This document shows, piece after piece, positions 1-6,646 of a DNA stretch of 16,908 nt; positions within the stretch are counted from its first letter, which is position 1, and the number at the start of each line of letters is the position of its first letter. This DNA comes from Bacillota bacterium (GTDB lineage Bacteria; Bacillota_A; Clostridia; Lachnospirales; WQUN01). The stretch is taken from positions 1 to 16,908 of the forward strand of contig WQTQ01000187.1 of assembly GCA_009786175.1 (NCBI GenBank), read 5' to 3'. The notes under the pieces were generated by a model. It did not search any database, was not told where the DNA came from, and was given only the letters and a program-made list of their open reading frames with translations. The position numbers were made by a program, and so were the translations under genes.

Positions 1-72
1 GAGCCGTAAGGCGAAGCAATCCAGCGACTTAAAACTTGCCTAAAGTCACTGGATTGCTTCGCCTTACGGCTC
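1..72. repeat. Long inverted repeat, possible terminator or dispersed palindromic element
   Basis: Two 30-base arms (1-30 and 43-72) are reverse complements with one mismatch, around a loop of about 12 bases. It begins eight bases beyond the stop codon of the minus-strand lipoprotein gene, so its RNA hairpin could end or protect that transcript. The bases past position 1, where a U-tract would lie, are not visible. The arm sequence (GGATTGCTTCGCCTTACGGC) resembles dispersed palindromic repeats seen between genes in many bacteria, so it may be a repeat family rather than a dedicated terminator. Confidence 0.75.
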
Positions 73-79
73 GCAAAAC

Positions 80-1633
80 CTACCTAAAAAACATATCCAG
101 CTCCCGCTGCATTTGTTCATAAAAATATATGACGGCCTCTTGGGGTGTGCGGTTAACCCACCATGTAACATCCGGGTGTGGCCGGGGCGATAAATTTTGT
201 GTAATTTCGCTTAATATTTCCGCAAATTGTGGCACGTTAACACCCAAATCTAACTGCATGGTTTCCCGTGCGTTAAGCTGGCGTATGGCATTATCCCCGG
301 TTAGTGTAATCATATTCCACCAAGGGACAGGGGTATCGGCTATTCTTTCCGGTTCGTGGCCTGCCCAGGAAAAATACTCTTCCATCACCATAATAAGCTG
401 TGACGGCTGCCATGGCGAACTTTGGGACAGTACAAGCCCTTCGCTCCAGCCCCCAAGCCACGTATTGCCCGACGTATTGGACGGGCCGGTCGGTAACGGA
501 ATAACAGCAAACTCGTGAGGTATGTCAAAACGCCCGCCCCGGTACTGTGAAGCCCACATAGCCCCCGATATAAACGCGGCATTGCCATCTGCAATGGACC
601 ACCATTCTGTAAAAATGCCAAAGTTGCCACCTCCCGAGGGGCTCCACCTTTGGTTTGGCCTTAAAAGCCTTTCATGCAATACGGTTTCTACAAAAGCCAT
701 TGCTTCTATGGTATTTGGGTGATCCAGCCCAAAATTTAAACTGTCTGTTGTAAGCATTCCGTCGTTGGCACCGATAAAGGCAAGCAGCAGTTCTTCCGGC
801 TGGCCCACAATTCCCCATTGGTCTGTTGTCCCGTCGCCTGTGGTGTCACGGGTTACAAGGCGCATTATTTCCAGCATGGCATCCCATGTCCATTGTCCGT
901 TGTAATAAAGTTCCACAGGATTTTGCCCGCCGGAAGCGTAAATCAAGTCCAAATTAACCCCCAGGGTAAAAGGCACGGTGTTTATCTCCCTGGAATTAAA
1001 CGCCCATGTGTGGCCAAGGCCTTCTGCCGTAAAGTGGCTGTATATTTGCAGGCCCAGCAGATCCGAACCGGGCAGGTCGATAATATCCAGCGGCTGTATC
1101 CAATTGTTAACCGCGGCTTCAAGAACTAAATTGGGACATGCCATTACAATATCCGCAAATGGGTTACCGGCGGCCACGGTTGTACGCAATTGGTGTCTAA
1201 GCTGGACAGGCCCTCTTACCATAACTTGTTCGATAGTAAAATTAAACTCCCGCTCTACGCGGCGGGCGTTGTCCCAAATCATTCTGTCCCTAACGTAATT
1301 GTCGGAAGCAGCCGGGTCCGGCTCGCTAAAAGCGGAAGGCAGCACTGTAAACGGAATGGCACCTATCTGCACTACGTTACCTTGCCACCGCTGCTCAATA
1401 TGGCCCACTGTAATTACCCTGCCGTTTAAGTTAACGGGCTGATGAATACCGCGGCTGCCCGGCTGCCAATGCGCCTCTCCTTCGTCATAGCCTTCGAAAT
1501 ACTGCCGTGGCGGCGGAGGCGGTGCGTTGTCGTCGAAAGGTGTTTCCGGCGGGGTTGTGTTACCGGAGCAGGCTGTTATTACCAATAACACAATAATTAA
1601 CAGGGCGGGTAAACTTATGATTTTGGTTTTCAC
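80..1633 (-). CDS. Extracellular solute-binding lipoprotein (family 1, ABC sugar-type)
   Basis: Predicted substrate-capture lipoprotein of an ABC importer, 517 residues, anchored to the outer face of the membrane. Residues 1-22 form a lipoprotein signal: K at positions 2 and 4, a hydrophobic core, then lipobox I19-T20-A21-C22. A proline-rich linker follows (about 27-43). The rest reads like SBP_bac_1 proteins, with the typical acidic stretch DTTGDGTTDQWG before the second lobe. The start is GTG, chosen because a perfect AGGAGG lies seven bases upstream and the signal peptide begins there. No permease or ATPase gene is adjacent: an inverted repeat follows directly and a decayed gene lies upstream. 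It is therefore an orphan unless partners lie beyond position 1. The substrate cannot be told; carbohydrate is the usual one for the family. Confidence 0.85.
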   Translation of the reverse strand: MKTKIISLPALLIIVLLVITACSGNTTPPETPFDDNAPPPPPRQYFEGYDEGEAHWQPGSRGIHQPVNLNGRVITVGHIEQRWQGNVVQIGAIPFTVLPSAFSEPDPAASDNYVRDRMIWDNARRVEREFNFTIEQVMVRGPVQLRHQLRTTVAAGNPFADIVMACPNLVLEAAVNNWIQPLDIIDLPGSDLLGLQIYSHFTAEGLGHTWAFNSREINTVPFTLGVNLDLIYASGGQNPVELYYNGQWTWDAMLEIMRLVTRDTTGDGTTDQWGIVGQPEELLLAFIGANDGMLTTDSLNFGLDHPNTIEAMAFVETVLHERLLRPNQRWSPSGGGNFGIFTEWWSIADGNAAFISGAMWASQYRGGRFDIPHEFAVIPLPTGPSNTSGNTWLGGWSEGLVLSQSSPWQPSQLIMVMEEYFSWAGHEPERIADTPVPWWNMITLTGDNAIRQLNARETMQLDLGVNVPQFAEILSEITQNLSPRPHPDVTWWVNRTPQEAVIYFYEQMQRELDMFFR

Positions 1634-1640
1634 TTTTCTT

Positions 1641-1646
1641 CCTCCT
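1641..1646 (-). promoter_or_regulatory. Ribosome binding site fixing a GTG start
   Basis: AGGAGG on the minus strand, seven bases before the GTG at 1631-1633. It decides the non-ATG start of the solute-binding lipoprotein. Confidence 0.8.
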
Positions 1647-1682
1647 CGTACTCCCCTGATGCCATAAAGTTAAGACCAAACA

Positions 1683-1710
1683 CGTCATCCCGAACTTGAT
1701 TCGGAATCTA
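1683..1710. repeat. Copy of a dispersed palindromic repeat
   Basis: The sequence CGTCATCCCGAACTTGATTC and the bases after it contain the imperfect palindrome CCGAA-cttga-TTCGG. It resembles the widespread intergenic repeats with a core like CCTGAACTTGTTTCAGG found in many bacterial genomes. It sits exactly where the similarity of the Rpn-like fragment ends, so that reading frame continues into repeat-derived codons (RFRIKFGMT). The family resemblance is from memory and was not searched. Confidence 0.5.
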
Positions 1711-1910
1711 GCCATTATAGATTTAGCAATTTTACGCCGCTCATTCAACAAAGCCTGCGCTTCATCATGCCGTGCTTTTGTGCGTAACCGTTCCGCTTCT
1801 ACAGCTTGTGACATTTCCGGCACCTCCAATGCGCTAAATTCCTCTAATTCTTCTTCGGTTTCCGTTGTGTTGGGACTTAAAATATCCGCGCTTACCCCCT
1901 GATATAACAA
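1711..1910 (-). pseudogene. C-terminal remnant of an Rpn-type PD-(D/E)XK nuclease/transposase
   Basis: An open frame upstream of the lipoprotein gene encodes an acidic then charged helical tail (TEEELEEFSALEVPEMSQAV, then KARHDEAQALLNERRKIA). This is like the C-terminal tail of Rpn family recombination-promoting nucleases, common in Clostridia. The catalytic PD-(D/E)XK domain that should precede it is absent: the frame meets a stop at about 1941-1943 and the sequence before it is intergenic. At its 3' end it runs into the dispersed repeat. The apparent start is TTG with no good ribosome binding site. The remnant is probably not expressed as a functional protein. The family call rests on pattern memory of the tail alone. 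Confidence 0.5.
1893..1905. repeat. 13-base direct repeat partner of the 6584 palindrome
   Basis: TACCCCCTGATAT is identical and in the same orientation as 6584-6596. It lies near the truncated 5' end of the Rpn remnant and about 200 bases before the first gene of the KAP cassette. The flanking bases differ between the two copies. Confidence 0.4.
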
Positions 1911-1939
1911 TTCGGTTTTGTGCCAAAAGAATTTGTTGA

Positions 1940-1968
1940 ATTATACAATACTTAGTGCGTGTTCACAA
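1940..1968 (-). promoter_or_regulatory. Candidate sigma-70-type promoter, minus strand
   Basis: On the minus strand TTGTGA (1963-1968) and a consensus TATAAT (1940-1945) are separated by 17 bases. It points through the Rpn remnant towards the lipoprotein gene about 300 bases downstream, and no better promoter was seen closer to that gene. It may be the original promoter of the decayed nuclease gene, now serving the lipoprotein gene with a long leader. Confidence 0.5.
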
Positions 1969-2026
1969 TGGTCGAATTACACATAAAATAGGAGATTTTG
2001 CAACGGATTTTCTCTGTAAACTTTTC

Positions 2027-2044
2027 CACACAAAATATTGTGTG
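2027..2044. promoter_or_regulatory. Operator-like palindrome upstream of the KAP cassette
   Basis: Perfect inverted repeat CACACAA-aata-TTGTGTG, about 70 bases before the first start codon of the two-gene cassette. The two 7-base arms and 4-base centre have the shape of a dimeric repressor site. No regulator gene is adjacent and I could not assign a convincing -35/-10 pair around it. The remainder of 1634-2112 holds only the remnant, repeat and promoter listed separately; I see nothing else in it. Confidence 0.35.
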
Positions 2045-2112
2045 AAGCGTCACTTTATGCTAAGGTTTAGCAGTAAATGGCAATAAATTTATTTGTGGAA
2101 GAGGTGCGGTAG

Positions 2113-4440
2113 ATGGCTTGCTCTAAAGAAACGAATAATTTTGTAAAATGGTTGTTTGGCAACGACCCGAATTATGACATGGATGTAAGAGGGTCGAATC
2201 TTTTTAAGGTTGGTGCAACAGATGATCTGACTAAGTTTCGGTTTGAATTTATTCCTTTAGAAAAAGGAAAGGCTGATTTAACACACAATAAATTAACAGG
2301 CCGTATTATGTTTTCGCAACAGTGTGATGCTACAGCTTGCAGTGTAGGATTGATAATGGATGTAGATTCTACCGGAACTAAAAATCGTGAATATAAAGGT
2401 TTTTCCGTGATTTCAAATCACGTAATAGATGGCTCAAGCAACAGAAGACCATTGTGTTGGATTTTTCTATTTTCAAAACGTAAAGATTTTTCGGAACGCA
2501 AAGATTTTGGAGAATTTTTGATTGTAAACCTAGATATTAGTAAAAGGCGAGACATTTATATTTGCCATGCGCTAACAATGGACAGCCAATTGTTTAACCC
2601 TCATATGTATAAATTTTTGATGTTTCGTGATACAGCAGAAACATTTATTAGTGCTAAAGACAAAGATTTTAGTGCTTATATACATCTAAACCCAAGGAAT
2701 ATCATTTTGAAAAAAAAATATACCAGAGATATATTAATTGCTCTAAAAGATAATGCTGGGATAGGTAACCCCGAAAAAAGTACCTATGACTCAGGAATTC
2801 GGTCAAGTATAAAAGTTGGTGTTACAGAACCAGAAAATTACTTCAAGTTTGGCGAACCTGATAAAGGTTCAAAAAAGTACTTTGGTATAGTTGAAAGAAG
2901 AAAAAGATATGTAAAACTTGAAATTGTAGAGCCGAAAATTATTGGGTTTAAAGGTGAAGACAGAGATTCTCAGCTATTTGCACTATTGCTTTCTTGGTTA
3001 CGTGGGCAAGAAGAGGTTGATGATCGAGAGAACAAGTATGTGCATAGAGGAATATCGCATAGAAATACTTTTATTGATGACGGAAGAAATGACGAAATAA
3101 ATTTTTTACTAGAAGATTATAAAAAAATGCGACTCTGTGTATGTTCTAGGCGTAAGCGGATTAATGTGCATTGTATGCGAAGTCGTAAGTTAAATTTACA
3201 TTATCAACGAAAATGGAAGTTGATTTTGCGTTATAGACAAAGGCAGATTCATGCCCTTAAGTCTTTCTTAAAACATAGTAGCAATTCCAATACAGACAGT
3301 AAAAAAATTCAAAGAGCAGTAATTGATCGTGAATGTTACAAGTTGTATCCTAAAGAGAATCACGTTTTACTGGATTTCTTTCAACATCATTTTGGTGAAA
3401 TGCCTTTCTATAAATATAGTTTCAATGAATCACCGATACTTTTTCCAAAGGGAGCGGATAAAGTTACTTTTTTTATTGCTAACTTAAATATGGTCGAAGA
3501 TGAGACAGAAATACAAAGAGGTATTTTGACATTTACAAAAGGCTATGATGGAGTATGTCATGCCATGCTTAAATTAGATAGGTCAACACAGGGTTACTCA
3601 ATAGAGAGTAAGGGGTTTGTAATTGTCACCAACCCTGGCAGTGCAGAAAAAACTGATTGTTGGGTTTTTCTGAAGACAGAAAAAACCCTTAGTAATGATA
3701 TGAAAATAATTTATGATGTAGATGACAAAAAAACGGCTCCTATAAATTCAACTATACAATGTCTAAGTTTTTCACTATATCCTACAGATGCTGGCAATAG
3801 TCCCCAGTTTTCTGCAAGGGTTGCAGAGAGTATGACAATTCGAGCTAAGGACGGCTTTCCTATTATGTATCGTTTATTGTTGTCTAAGGAAAAAATATCT
3901 GACAAAAATATATTCACTTATTTTTATCCGTTTATTCGCATGATGCCATCGGAAATTTATATTGAGAGAAGATTCTATGCGGACATTATTAAATACCTAG
4001 AAAACTGCATAGCAACAGCTAAAAACCCGAATGCAGTGCAGATACACAATAACCCCGGCAGTAAATCTGTATATAGAAATATCGAAGAGCATTTTCTTAA
4101 AGCGCGTGGAAGTAAGCTAAGCCCGGAAGACGCTGCAATATTGCTAGAAATGCTAAACCCTTCATCCGACACACCGCTGGGGTTTAAATGTGCTGATTCG
4201 AATCCCGAAAATGACCCACGGGAAGGGGAAGTATACACAGAAATTAAATTTGACCCACCTGGCAAGTTTGACCCAACCAATGATGAGCATAAAGAGGTCA
4301 TAAAAATATTACTATGGCTTAGAGGAATGGATCCGGGGAAGAAACAACAAAGAGCAATTTCGGCCATAAGAAGTCATACTCCAAAACAGAGGCATATTGA
4401 TGTGGAAAATTTGTATAGGTGGGTGAATGAGGATGAGTGA
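2113..4440 (+). CDS. Unrecognised protein made of two copies of one module; KAP NTPase partner
   Basis: I do not recognise a known family. The 775-residue protein has no signal peptide or membrane helix and is probably cytoplasmic. It is an internal duplication. Copy A is about residues 12-335 and copy B about 425-775. Paired elements in the same order include LFKVGAT (30)/LFPKGAD (443), YKGFSVISN (94)/SKGFVIVTN (499), CWIF (115)/CWVF (516), KYTRDILIAL (202)/RFYADIIKYL (620), NPEKSTY (219)/NPGSKSVY (647) and LLSWLRG (292)/ILLWLRG (732). Between the copies lies a very basic stretch of decapeptide repeats (about 338-387). GAGGTG lies six bases before the ATG. The gene overlaps the KAP NTPase gene start by 8 bases, which implies coupled translation and joint function. 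Codon use is AT-rich compared with the window's other genes. A sensor or adaptor role is inference only. Confidence 0.85.
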   Translation: MACSKETNNFVKWLFGNDPNYDMDVRGSNLFKVGATDDLTKFRFEFIPLEKGKADLTHNKLTGRIMFSQQCDATACSVGLIMDVDSTGTKNREYKGFSVISNHVIDGSSNRRPLCWIFLFSKRKDFSERKDFGEFLIVNLDISKRRDIYICHALTMDSQLFNPHMYKFLMFRDTAETFISAKDKDFSAYIHLNPRNIILKKKYTRDILIALKDNAGIGNPEKSTYDSGIRSSIKVGVTEPENYFKFGEPDKGSKKYFGIVERRKRYVKLEIVEPKIIGFKGEDRDSQLFALLLSWLRGQEEVDDRENKYVHRGISHRNTFIDDGRNDEINFLLEDYKKMRLCVCSRRKRINVHCMRSRKLNLHYQRKWKLILRYRQRQIHALKSFLKHSSNSNTDSKKIQRAVIDRECYKLYPKENHVLLDFFQHHFGEMPFYKYSFNESPILFPKGADKVTFFIANLNMVEDETEIQRGILTFTKGYDGVCHAMLKLDRSTQGYSIESKGFVIVTNPGSAEKTDCWVFLKTEKTLSNDMKIIYDVDDKKTAPINSTIQCLSFSLYPTDAGNSPQFSARVAESMTIRAKDGFPIMYRLLLSKEKISDKNIFTYFYPFIRMMPSEIYIERRFYADIIKYLENCIATAKNPNAVQIHNNPGSKSVYRNIEEHFLKARGSKLSPEDAAILLEMLNPSSDTPLGFKCADSNPENDPREGEVYTEIKFDPPGKFDPTNDEHKEVIKILLWLRGMDPGKKQQRAISAIRSHTPKQRHIDVENLYRWVNEDE
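3121..3264 (+). repeat. Degenerate 30-base tandem repeat inside the duplicated-module gene
   Basis: Three to four imperfect in-frame units of 30 bases encode decapeptides of the pattern basic-basic-basic-(I/L)-N-(V/L)-H-(C/Y)-x-R, for example RKRINVHCMR, SRKLNLHYQR and KWKLILRYRQ, with a more diverged unit on each side. The region joins the two copies of the larger module and is strongly positively charged. The reading frame is kept across all units. Confidence 0.55.
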
Positions 4441-6556
4441 AATTAAGCCGAGTGTACCGGCCAATAAAGAAATTGACCCAAGGTCTGAATTTCATTGTAA
4501 ACGTTTTGACCCTATGACAGACTTGCCCGATCATATATGTGACATAGGCCTTAAAAAACATGTAGACGCACTAACAGATTACATTGAAAATAGTGCGACA
4601 CCAAAATCGTTAGCTTTACACGGTGGATGGGGCACTGGTAAAACAGCAGTAATAAAAGAGTTAGTTAAAAAATGGAAGTCGGATGAAAAGCCTGAAAAGA
4701 AAGAAATATTTACAATTGAGTTAAATGCTTGGGAGTTATCGCAATTTGGCCATAGCGATAATTTGCCTGCTATTTTAGCTGACTCTGTAATCCAAAAAAT
4801 AATTGATAAGAGGTCAGGCGAGGATGACAATAGAACAAGAAGAAAGAGAATAATTTGGAGTATTGTCTATTTTCATGTTATCTTAATTTTCATGATATGT
4901 ACGCTTTTATACGTAGAATATGCAAAACCTTTTGTCATCATAGCTTTGTCTATCTATTTTTTTGTATTTTTCCTGTTTATTATTCACCTTTTGTTTAGAA
5001 CAAAAGCAGAAAAAATGAATAAAAAAGGTCATATATTAAATCATGCAAAAAAACTTGTTCCATTAGTAGCAGTCGTTTCAGAAAGACTGGTTGGCTCTGT
5101 TGCTATTAATAATTTTAGCGCAGCATATAAAGATTCGATAAATGAGCATTCAAAAAATCTGGAAGAACGAAAATCATTGCTTAAAACGGTAGTTAATGAA
5201 TTATGTAACGAAAATATAGACAATAAATCAAATGAGGTTTCAGAGACATCGCCTATAGGTGCATATAAGAAAATCTGTATTTTTATTGATGATTTGGACC
5301 GTATTGCGCCAATTAAAGCCGTAGAAGTTTTAGAGGTTTTAAGCTTGTTTTTTAAGCTTGAAAACATTTTTTTTGTTATTGCCATTGATTACGAAAAAAT
5401 ATCCAAAGGTGTCGAAGAAAAATACGGCGATTATCTGAATATGAAAGAGAATCCTAAAATATTTTTTGAGAAAATATTCCAAGTTGAATTTGAAGTACCG
5501 GTAAAGCAATATAATGTTCATCTTTTGCTGACTGCAGGTTTAAACAAGATATTTAATAAGAATGTGGAAGAAGAATGTGTAGAGTGTCGTTTAGCAAAGA
5601 ATGAAAAATGCAATAAAATTGATTGTTACGAAGCCTATAGGAAACTCATAGAAGCTTCTACTTTGAAAAATCCAAGGGCGATAAAACGCTTACTAAACTT
5701 CTATAAGTTATCTACACTTATAAAAAAATCAATGCTAGACACTGCACTTTATGATGAAAATCATATTAAAATAACTCGTATCGTAATTTTTGCAGACCTA
5801 TGCATGCAATCGTTTGAAAAATTTTATAGTTTTTTAATGGAGGTGCATAGCTGTGGCTATACAATTGATTTGAAATACATAAAAATTTTCAGGTCAGCCA
5901 ATGAAGTGCGTTATTTATATGATAAACACGAAGTAGACATAACAGAGGAAGAGGTTAAAAGAATACAAAACTTTGTGTCTGTTTTCATTGAGATTCTAGA
6001 TAATGACAGCAATGAAGAAAAGCAAACCATAAATAAAAACTTGAAAGAGTTGTATGACGGTGGCTCTGTTATGATAACGCCCAAAACCCCTTACCAAAAT
6101 GTTTTCTCTGATGACTTGTTTACCGATTCACAAGTTATTCGCTTTAATGGGCGAGAATACAGCAAACTGGAAAATAATCTTAGTGGCCTAGCCATAGAGA
6201 TGATAAAGACGGCTGCTAAATATGTTGAAACCCCGGTAAATGGTGAGAATGTTGACAAAAGGTTAAAAAAACTGCGCAAAAAAATAAAAGATGTGGATTT
6301 TGAGTACAAAGAGAAGCTCAAAGTAATTGTGCTTAAAATAAAAATAGACAATAGGCCATCTTATTATCAATTGTACTACTATATAAGCAATGATGAACTT
6401 ATAAAAATGGATGGTAAGGAATACGTAATAATCAAAGGCTGGGGGACAAAACAAATACACCAACTTAACAGGGCTTTGAAAGACGAACTCGACAAGGCCT
6501 TCGACGAAGGACTAATAAATTCCCCAATCGAATTCCTTCCACCAACAAGAGGCTAG
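4433..6556 (+). CDS. KAP-family P-loop NTPase, membrane-associated
   Basis: Predicted KAP NTPase of 707 residues. Numbered from the ATG at 4433, Walker A is GGWGTGKT (64-71). The NAW motif typical of KAP proteins is at 98-100. Two hydrophobic helices (about 141-161 and 166-188) are inserted before Walker B, as in many bacterial KAP proteins. Walker B is ICIFIDDLDR (281-290), and a C-terminal NPRAIKR helix (413-419) fits the family. Cysteines 382, 385, 393 and 398 form a C-x2-C-x7-C-x4-C cluster, a possible zinc knuckle. The last 300 residues are unrecognised. KAP NTPases include the phage-exclusion protein PifA and occur in variable defence loci, so a role in phage defence with the upstream partner is plausible but unproven. 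An ATG at 4427 also fits; 4433 was chosen for its distance from AGGTGG (4417-4422). The gene is AT-rich compared with its right-hand neighbours. Confidence 0.88.
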   Translation: MSEIKPSVPANKEIDPRSEFHCKRFDPMTDLPDHICDIGLKKHVDALTDYIENSATPKSLALHGGWGTGKTAVIKELVKKWKSDEKPEKKEIFTIELNAWELSQFGHSDNLPAILADSVIQKIIDKRSGEDDNRTRRKRIIWSIVYFHVILIFMICTLLYVEYAKPFVIIALSIYFFVFFLFIIHLLFRTKAEKMNKKGHILNHAKKLVPLVAVVSERLVGSVAINNFSAAYKDSINEHSKNLEERKSLLKTVVNELCNENIDNKSNEVSETSPIGAYKKICIFIDDLDRIAPIKAVEVLEVLSLFFKLENIFFVIAIDYEKISKGVEEKYGDYLNMKENPKIFFEKIFQVEFEVPVKQYNVHLLLTAGLNKIFNKNVEEECVECRLAKNEKCNKIDCYEAYRKLIEASTLKNPRAIKRLLNFYKLSTLIKKSMLDTALYDENHIKITRIVIFADLCMQSFEKFYSFLMEVHSCGYTIDLKYIKIFRSANEVRYLYDKHEVDITEEEVKRIQNFVSVFIEILDNDSNEEKQTINKNLKELYDGGSVMITPKTPYQNVFSDDLFTDSQVIRFNGREYSKLENNLSGLAIEMIKTAAKYVETPVNGENVDKRLKKLRKKIKDVDFEYKEKLKVIVLKIKIDNRPSYYQLYYYISNDELIKMDGKEYVIIKGWGTKQIHQLNRALKDELDKAFDEGLINSPIEFLPPTRG

Positions 6557-6583
6557 GCAACACAAAGCCCTACCCTCTACTCC

Positions 6584-6605
6584 TACCCCCTGATATCAGG
6601 GGGTA
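6584..6605. repeat. Perfect 22-base palindrome downstream of the KAP gene
   Basis: Half-site TACCCCCTGAT is followed at once by its exact reverse complement. It begins 28 bases after the KAP stop codon. As RNA it could fold into a stem of about nine pairs with a four-base loop and act as a terminator, but no T-run follows on either strand. The first 13 bases, TACCCCCTGATAT, also occur at 1893-1905 on the other side of the cassette, so this may be a boundary or recombination site instead. Confidence 0.6.
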
Positions 6606-6646
6606 GCACTCAATGGCGCATTTATCGCCGCAGCAAGGTGATGTTA

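Noticed and set aside
2113..2130. Lipoprotein start suggested by MAC at the N-terminus of the duplicated-module protein
   Set aside because: There is no hydrophobic signal segment before or after the cysteine.
3121..3264. Possible frameshift in the duplicated-module gene, because the basic stretch looks unlike its surroundings
   Set aside because: The 30-base periodicity preserves frame through every unit, and the text on both sides is in the same frame and matches between modules, so it reads as a real repeat linker.
1893..6605. attL/attR sites of an integrated element
   Set aside because: There is no integrase, tRNA gene or phage gene in the interval, and only 13 bases match. It is kept as a finding about a direct repeat, not annotated as attachment sites.
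6612..6630. Short GGCG...CGCC inverted repeat before the GTPase gene as a tetracycline-type attenuator
   Set aside because: The stem is only four pairs and there is no leader peptide or T-run.
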